Assembly: GCA_026210745.1 (NCBI GenBank)
Contig: CP110630.1
Coordinates: 620,001-684,000 of the forward strand
Origin: Exobasidium rhododendri
Lineage: Eukaryota; Basidiomycota; Exobasidiomycetes; Exobasidiales; Exobasidiaceae
DNA: 64,000 bases
Direction of reading: 5' to 3'
The stretch's first letter is position 1. The number at the start of each line of letters is the position of its first letter. This document shows, one piece after another, positions 59,434 to 64,000 of the stretch. The notes below the pieces were generated by a model that saw only the letters and a program-made list of their open reading frames with translations, was not told where the DNA came from and did not search any database. The translations under genes were made by a program, and so were the position numbers.

Positions 59434-61242
59434 CTATTGTCGAGCCGCTGGCAGGACGAGTGTGTTCGCGTTCTTCGTCTGAAGCCGGAAGATGTACTCG
59501 CCAATGATGTTCATGTCAAAATCATCTGCTTCCAGGATTCTTCGACCCAAGCCCTCCTGCCCAGCTAGCTTGAGCTTCCCCAGACACCATTGTGCTCCTC
59601 GAGGCGGTCCTCTGGCGTTGACAAAGTGGTTCAGCTTGGCGATGACGGCCTTTCGCTGCTTCTCGTCCAGGTCTCTGCTCCATGGATGTATGCCCAGTCC
59701 GCCTCTTTTCGGAATGCTCTGCGCAAAGTTCCTGGCACGCAGCGCTTCCTCTGACTTTTGCGTCATGAGAAGCTCTTCTGCTATGATGGTACGATTCTCC
59801 TGCGAGGCGTGCAAGATCTGCATGATAATGTCGTCCTTCAAATCCATGCGAGAAATGAAGTTGTACGTGAACAAGTGACTTCGATCTGACGCGGCAGCCA
59901 TGCCCTGTAGAATGTCTTGCACCTGCTCATACGACAAGTTTTTCATCCATCCTTCATATCGGAAGAGACTGCCAGGACCCACATTAAAGAGCGCCCTATA
60001 CGCTGCGTCCTTCTGCTCCTCCGTCCCCTCCATCATGGCGCGAGCGATGTCCTTCGTCAGTCGATAGTGGCAGTTGTAAACGATGGCCTTGCGTGCAAAA
60101 CCAGTGTAATCGTAGAGGAGCTCGATCATAACGTGGCGGCCTTGACGCTTGAGCGTGGCCCAGAACTGCGAGATCGGACGGCTCGGTGTGGTAGGACTAG
60201 GCTCCTCTTCCTCGGTAACATTATAGTCGAGTGGGTCGTCTTCTCTGTCTTCATGGCGTGTGCCAGTATTGGAGAACTGACCGAGGTAGACGTTGCCTTC
60301 ACCGGGATGTTCAGGGAAGAATTGGAACTCCTGTGGCGTTGCTCCGTCGTTGTTCGCCTCCTCCTCTTCCTCTTCATCTCCTCCACCGTGATGCCCTGGG
60401 AAGAAGTTGTACTCCTGCACTGGCTCATAGTGCGTGTCGGGTATGCCCTGCTGCCAATCGTGCGTCGAATAAGGAGAAGAGGACCCGCCGGAGTACGTAG
60501 CGTGTTGCCAGTCTTGCTCTTGCCGTACATAGGAAGACTGCCCGCTGTCATTCATATCATATCTCGTGTGCATGTTCGGCTGCCAGTCACTTGTGTGAGG
60601 ATGAGCGTGACTGCCGTACTGCGGTGTGAGGCCAAAGTTCTCGAATGATTGATCCAGTTGATAATTGTCGTGGGAAGAATGTGGGTGGCCTCCACTGCCA
60701 TCCCCTGCACCGTGAAGTACGTAATGACCGTGCTGACCACTGCCCTCCTCTCCTTGATTGTAGTTATAGCGAGGATCAACCATCGCATTCTCTTCTTCTT
60801 GTGGCCGTCCCTGGCTTTGACGTTGCACAGGAATAGGTGTCGCCTGAGAGGGGTCCCGATTTCGAAGTCGATCCGTCCTGGCGTCGAGGAACATCTGGGA
60901 TGGAGTACTGCGGTTCGATCGCCTCCTACCACCGTGAGACGATGCAGTGGTAGACTCTCCTGCAAGCATCCTAGAGCTGACTCTCGCCGTTTGAGGCTCC
61001 TGTACTCCTTGTTCGTTGTAGAATGAACCGTGACGTGAGAATCGCGCACTTTGTGGTTCGCGTGGGTTCTCCTCCTCTTGACTTCCCTGACCCGTCGTCA
61101 AGCGTCTCAGCCTCAGTCTCTCTAGTTTGCTTCGGCCTCCCCTCTCCATGGGTGCTGGAAGAGGGGCAGGTGCTGCAGTACACAGACCGTAAGAGCATAC
61201 AAGCACCGACAAAGCAACGATTGCGACGTATGAGATTGTCAT
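59434..61242 (-). CDS. Secreted-family paralogue, type D (602 aa), longest complete member
   Basis: The frame runs upstream to an ATG at 61392, but the ATG at 61242 places the signal peptide (about 1-23) before APAPLPAPMER (Met32). Basic patch LERLRLRRLT, then EPQSARFSR near 67 and EPQTARVSS 20 residues later. FENFGLTPQYG is a weak F-x-x-L copy. Two YNFFP/FQFFPEHPGEG segments match the adjacent gene at 57486. A Glu-rich run (DEEEEEE) lies in the middle. M1: VMIELLYDYTGFARKAIVYN, M2: GWMKNLSYEQVQDIL, FTYNFISRMDLKDDII, M3: PWSRDLDEKQRKAVI, RGAQWCLGKLKLAGQEGLG. Function unknown. Confidence 0.9.
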   Translation of the reverse strand: MTISYVAIVALSVLVCSYGLCTAAPAPLPAPMERGGRSKLERLRLRRLTTGQGSQEEENPREPQSARFSRHGSFYNEQGVQEPQTARVSSRMLAGESTTASSHGGRRRSNRSTPSQMFLDARTDRLRNRDPSQATPIPVQRQSQGRPQEEENAMVDPRYNYNQGEEGSGQHGHYVLHGAGDGSGGHPHSSHDNYQLDQSFENFGLTPQYGSHAHPHTSDWQPNMHTRYDMNDSGQSSYVRQEQDWQHATYSGGSSSPYSTHDWQQGIPDTHYEPVQEYNFFPGHHGGGDEEEEEEANNDGATPQEFQFFPEHPGEGNVYLGQFSNTGTRHEDREDDPLDYNVTEEEEPSPTTPSRPISQFWATLKRQGRHVMIELLYDYTGFARKAIVYNCHYRLTKDIARAMMEGTEEQKDAAYRALFNVGPGSLFRYEGWMKNLSYEQVQDILQGMAAASDRSHLFTYNFISRMDLKDDIIMQILHASQENRTIIAEELLMTQKSEEALRARNFAQSIPKRGGLGIHPWSRDLDEKQRKAVIAKLNHFVNARGPPRGAQWCLGKLKLAGQEGLGRRILEADDFDMNIIGEYIFRLQTKNANTLVLPAARQ

Positions 61243-61685
61243 GTTGGGGGTGTGACGAAAAAGAGGGAGGAGTGCAAGTCTCTCTTTCTCCAGGTCCCTC
61301 TTCATATACCTTTTGCCATCCTCTCTAGTTGGTCGGGCTGCACTTCCTGCCATGCATCCTTGGCAGCGCATGAACGGTCGATGAGACGGCACATTAGATC
61401 CGTATCACTCTGTATCGCTGTAGACAAGATTGAGTGAGGACGTACACGTCTCTTTGTATCACATGAAAGAGGCAGCTGATCCCATAATTGTCGGACGTAT
61501 TACAATACTGGATGGCGGTGACACATGATATAGTAGTAGAAGAGGAAATGAAGCATGAAAGTTACAGCATCTGAACTGCGCCCCCGTACGAGGCCACACC
61601 TGCATCACCTCCACTACAATTCCATCACACAAAATCGTCAATACTCGCCTCGATACAGCATAAGGGGAAACGCGCATGTCCGCGA
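61243..61685. other. Intergenic region with promoter
   Basis: No gene. TATA-like box at 61304. Confidence 0.45.
61304..61310 (-). promoter_or_regulatory. TATA-like box (GTATATG)
   Basis: Minus strand, about 62-68 bases before the ATG at 61242. Confidence 0.45.
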
Positions 61686-62831
61686 TCAATTACGCCCGTC
61701 ATAGTCCTTGATCTGATTCAGAGCACTATCGTACGTTTGGTGACCCAAATTAAAGTACCTTAGTGCCAACTCCCTGACGCCGTCATCGTCCGCTGCGATG
61801 ATCTCATCGATCTGCGCCTTGGTTGCCTTTCTTCTTTTCAACATGTTGCGCACATAGATCTTGTTCATCTTCAGTGCCCTTGCCATCTTCTCCTGCACCT
61901 CGTCGGTCACTTGCTTTGTGTAGCAGTTCATCCACGGTGAGACACGGTTCACCAAGCCGAGGACTTGCTTTGCCTTTTCGATCTGATCTCTGTCTCCGCT
62001 TAGAATCTGCCTTGCAATCGTCGGTGTGATGGAGCGAGAGGTGCGCTTTCGGATCACGTCGGAGCTGTAGAACGGCGTCGCATCTCCAAGTATCCGAAGA
62101 ACTTCCACATGCATGCCATTTTCTCTCAAGTCCTTCCAGCAGACCGATGTAACGTCGACTTTAGGTCCCATCTCTTCCAAGACGAGAGGGGGTGGCGGTG
62201 TGTGCAGTGCTCCGTCTGGGTAGCGAACGTTGGCATGCACATTGTGAGCTGGTCTTGGAGTGTCTGCATAGTGATGCCAATATATATTCTGCCCGGGTGT
62301 AGTGCCGTTGACGGTCCTGTTATCGTGAAGAGTGGGGACGTGGTCATCTTTATACTGCTCGTGAGCTCCTCGTACTAGAATTTTGAGGCTGACTTCAGGA
62401 TGAGCAAGTGACGACGAGCCAGAGTGCACACTACAAAGACCACTGGATGAGGATGCTTGCTGCCAACACGGTGGAGAGGATTCACTTCCACGGGAAAGAC
62501 TTGTGTCAATCAGCCGATATTTGTGGTGGCGAATCGGGCTTGTTCGGATACTACGTCGGCTTCCGTTTAAGTAGTCCCTTCCAGATGTAGGACCGATTGC
62601 AACGCTCCCACTGGCCGGATCTCTAGTTCCGCCTTGTTGATATGGCGATACCTGGCTATCAGAGGTTGTCCCTTCGTCATCAATAATCTGAGCTTCCGAA
62701 AGGGGGGATAGAGCGTCGTATATATCCAAAGAGTGATCACTACCTCTGTACATCGGATGTGGCTCTGGCGCGGCTGATACAAGACTACCGCAGCCAGAAA
62801 GCACGGCGAACAATAAGGGCAGTGACATCAT
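61686..62831 (-). CDS. Secreted-family paralogue, type B (381 aa)
   Basis: Two in-frame ATGs (62831, 62828) start a signal peptide of about 20 residues, followed by APEPHPMYRG (Met27; Y follows). The SLDIYDALSPL segment and the C-terminal end (RYFNLGHQTYDSALNQI) match only the plus-strand gene at 13729. M1: EVLRILGDATPFYSSDVIRK, TSRSITPTIARQILSGDRDQ; M2-like: SPWMNCYTKQVTDEV, IYVRNMLKRRKATKAQI. No clear QTSR motif. Function unknown. Confidence 0.88.
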   Translation of the reverse strand: MMSLPLLFAVLSGCGSLVSAAPEPHPMYRGSDHSLDIYDALSPLSEAQIIDDEGTTSDSQVSPYQQGGTRDPASGSVAIGPTSGRDYLNGSRRSIRTSPIRHHKYRLIDTSLSRGSESSPPCWQQASSSSGLCSVHSGSSSLAHPEVSLKILVRGAHEQYKDDHVPTLHDNRTVNGTTPGQNIYWHHYADTPRPAHNVHANVRYPDGALHTPPPPLVLEEMGPKVDVTSVCWKDLRENGMHVEVLRILGDATPFYSSDVIRKRTSRSITPTIARQILSGDRDQIEKAKQVLGLVNRVSPWMNCYTKQVTDEVQEKMARALKMNKIYVRNMLKRRKATKAQIDEIIAADDDGVRELALRYFNLGHQTYDSALNQIKDYDGRN

Positions 62832-63317
62832 CGTGGAGGCTGAGAAAGAGGCTAGAGGTGACGCGAAAGGAGAAGAGAGAAAGAGGGAAAAAGAGACGGC
62901 CGTCGATAGGAGGAGTTACGGAGAGGGACGCATCCTCGAGCTTCATCCGTTCCACGCCGTAAGAATCAGCCCTTGTTCCTGGAATCTACCGTGCTTCACC
63001 TTGTAGCCGTGACTTGCGTGTGCCGGAAAAAACTCTCAACAGGAAACCTTGAGCTCGTTCAGAAGACAGCCGAGCTGAGTGCGCCCACCCACAATGGCTG
63101 CATCTGATTTCTGACCCTCATTTCAAGGGAACGTGTCTGAAGGCTGTTGACAGACTCACCACACCTCGACGTAGTTGCAACAGTCGACAAGGTGTGAAGA
63201 GAAGCCGGCCACAGAGGAGCTAGGGCACAAGTACGCAGTGAGGTCATCTCGGAATACAGAGGTGGTAGATGAGATCTACATTAAGACGACATCCCAACCC
63301 AGAGACAGCCTCGTCCC
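62832..63317. other. Intergenic region
   Basis: No gene, TATA box or repeat recognised. Confidence 0.4.
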
Positions 63318-64000
63318 TTACGCCTCCCTCGCCTCGATCAGCAGATCAAGATAGTGTCTCCACTCTTCATCACTAGCGCCAAGTATACGCAAGCCCAGTC
63401 GCGCTTGATTTGCATATTTTAGTTTCTTCATCGTCCAATCTCGACTCCAATTGGTGCATCTAGCGATCTTGTCAAGGACTGCCTCTCGATCGTAGGCGTT
63501 GCTGCCTTCCATCCATGGACGTTGTATGGGTCTTCCACGTCTAGTTCCCATGGACCCTTCTCTTGGATCTCCCCTGATCAAGCCGAATTCTCTTGCTGCC
63601 TCCCTGTCGTACTCGGCTGAGCCATGCAAGATCCTCCACGCCTTTTCTTCACTCAACCATATCCGCCAAAAGAAGTCACGCACCATTGCTTCACTCTGCA
63701 ACGAAGCATTGGCTATGGCGTCGACAACTGCATTGCTTTCCGCCATTGTCATGTTCTGCGTCCACCTTCGCTCTTCTGCCGGCTTGATGGCCATTCCTGG
63801 AAACAGTGTGGGAACGTGGGCGAGTATTGCTTCCCTGCCACCGCTCAGCAACGCTCTTCTCATCCTCTTGTTCATGTGGGCCTGACACATTAGTTGTATT
63901 ACATCGTAGGAGAATCCAGTCTCTTTGAAGATGTTGTAGATCATCTGTTGTCTGACTTCTTCGCGCGTCTGACTCCACACCGACGCGGGATTGCTCGCTG
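63318..64000 (-). CDS. Secreted-family paralogue, E-like with an added M3, 5'-truncated by the window edge
   Basis: The frame is open to the window end; the GTG at 63980 is internal. 227 codons are visible. M1: SVWSQTREEVRQQMIYNIFK, SYDVIQLMCQ, ALLSGGREAI; M2: RWTQNMTMAESNAVV, MVRDFFWRIWLSEEKA, ending AREFGLIRG. Unlike the other E genes it continues into M3: PWMEGSNAYDREAVLDKIAR, WSRDWTMKKLKYANQARLG. It thus links types E and D. Function unknown. Confidence 0.85.
   Translation of the reverse strand, partial: ASNPASVWSQTREEVRQQMIYNIFKETGFSYDVIQLMCQAHMNKRMRRALLSGGREAILAHVPTLFPGMAIKPAEERRWTQNMTMAESNAVVDAIANASLQSEAMVRDFFWRIWLSEEKAWRILHGSAEYDREAAREFGLIRGDPREGSMGTRRGRPIQRPWMEGSNAYDREAVLDKIARCTNWSRDWTMKKLKYANQARLGLRILGASDEEWRHYLDLLIEAREA

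Noticed and set aside
1-64000. CRISPR arrays, tRNA or rRNA genes
   Set aside because: No spacer-repeat array, no recognisable tRNA or rRNA sequence was noticed; a covariance-model search would be needed to exclude tRNAs fully.

Overview
The window looks like nuclear DNA of a basidiomycete fungus, most likely a smut or smut relative (Ustilaginomycotina). This is inferred from short GTGAGT-type introns of 56-88 bases, fungal housekeeping genes, and large clusters of intronless genes for secreted proteins. The species cannot be named from the sequence.

Layout. Three blocks are visible. (1) Bases 2-21148 hold twelve head-to-tail plus-strand genes of one secreted-protein family. (2) Bases 21332-42038 are an unrelated core: a Rad5/HLTF-type SNF2 helicase, a short-chain dehydrogenase, a cytochrome P450, an SRF1-like membrane protein, and an allantoate-permease-type transporter that is split by a mobile element. 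Relics of a metallo-beta-lactamase-fold hydrolase and of an intradiol ring-cleavage dioxygenase lie among them. (3) Bases 42857-64000 hold twelve minus-strand members of the same secreted family. The two arrays therefore point at each other across the core, and both run off the window, so the full locus is larger than 24 genes.

The secreted family. All 22 members whose N-terminus is in the window start with a signal peptide that ends in a Pro-rich P-x-P-M-[D/N/E/Q] motif at residues 20-39. Most then have a basic V-[RK]-[TV]-[RK] patch and one or two copies of a [Q/H]-T-[S/A]-R motif, in nine genes exactly 20-21 residues apart. A disordered His/Ser/Gln/Tyr-rich middle follows, often with an F-x-x-L-x-L motif. 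The C-terminus is built of W-initiated helical modules of about 65-80 residues, called M1, M2 and M3 below. I sort the members into types by C-terminus: A (M1+M2+M3; the seven leftmost genes), B (short; one gene in each array), C (short M1+M2 variant; four genes next to the core on the left), D (right array, M1+M2+M3) and E (right array, M1+M2). I recognise no described family; a set of candidate effectors is the best inference.

Mobile DNA. A 4.57-kb element (36025-40595) carries one gene, a DUF3435-like tyrosine recombinase of the kind that captains Starship elements. It sits between 8-base direct repeats inside the transporter gene. A 1425-base element with 29-base perfect terminal inverted repeats and a TA target duplication (31618-33042) sits inside one copy of an intergenic segment whose other copy lies at about 25.5-26.0 kb.

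The dehydrogenase, P450, transporter and the two relics together look like what remains of a small catabolic (possibly aromatic-degradation) cluster.
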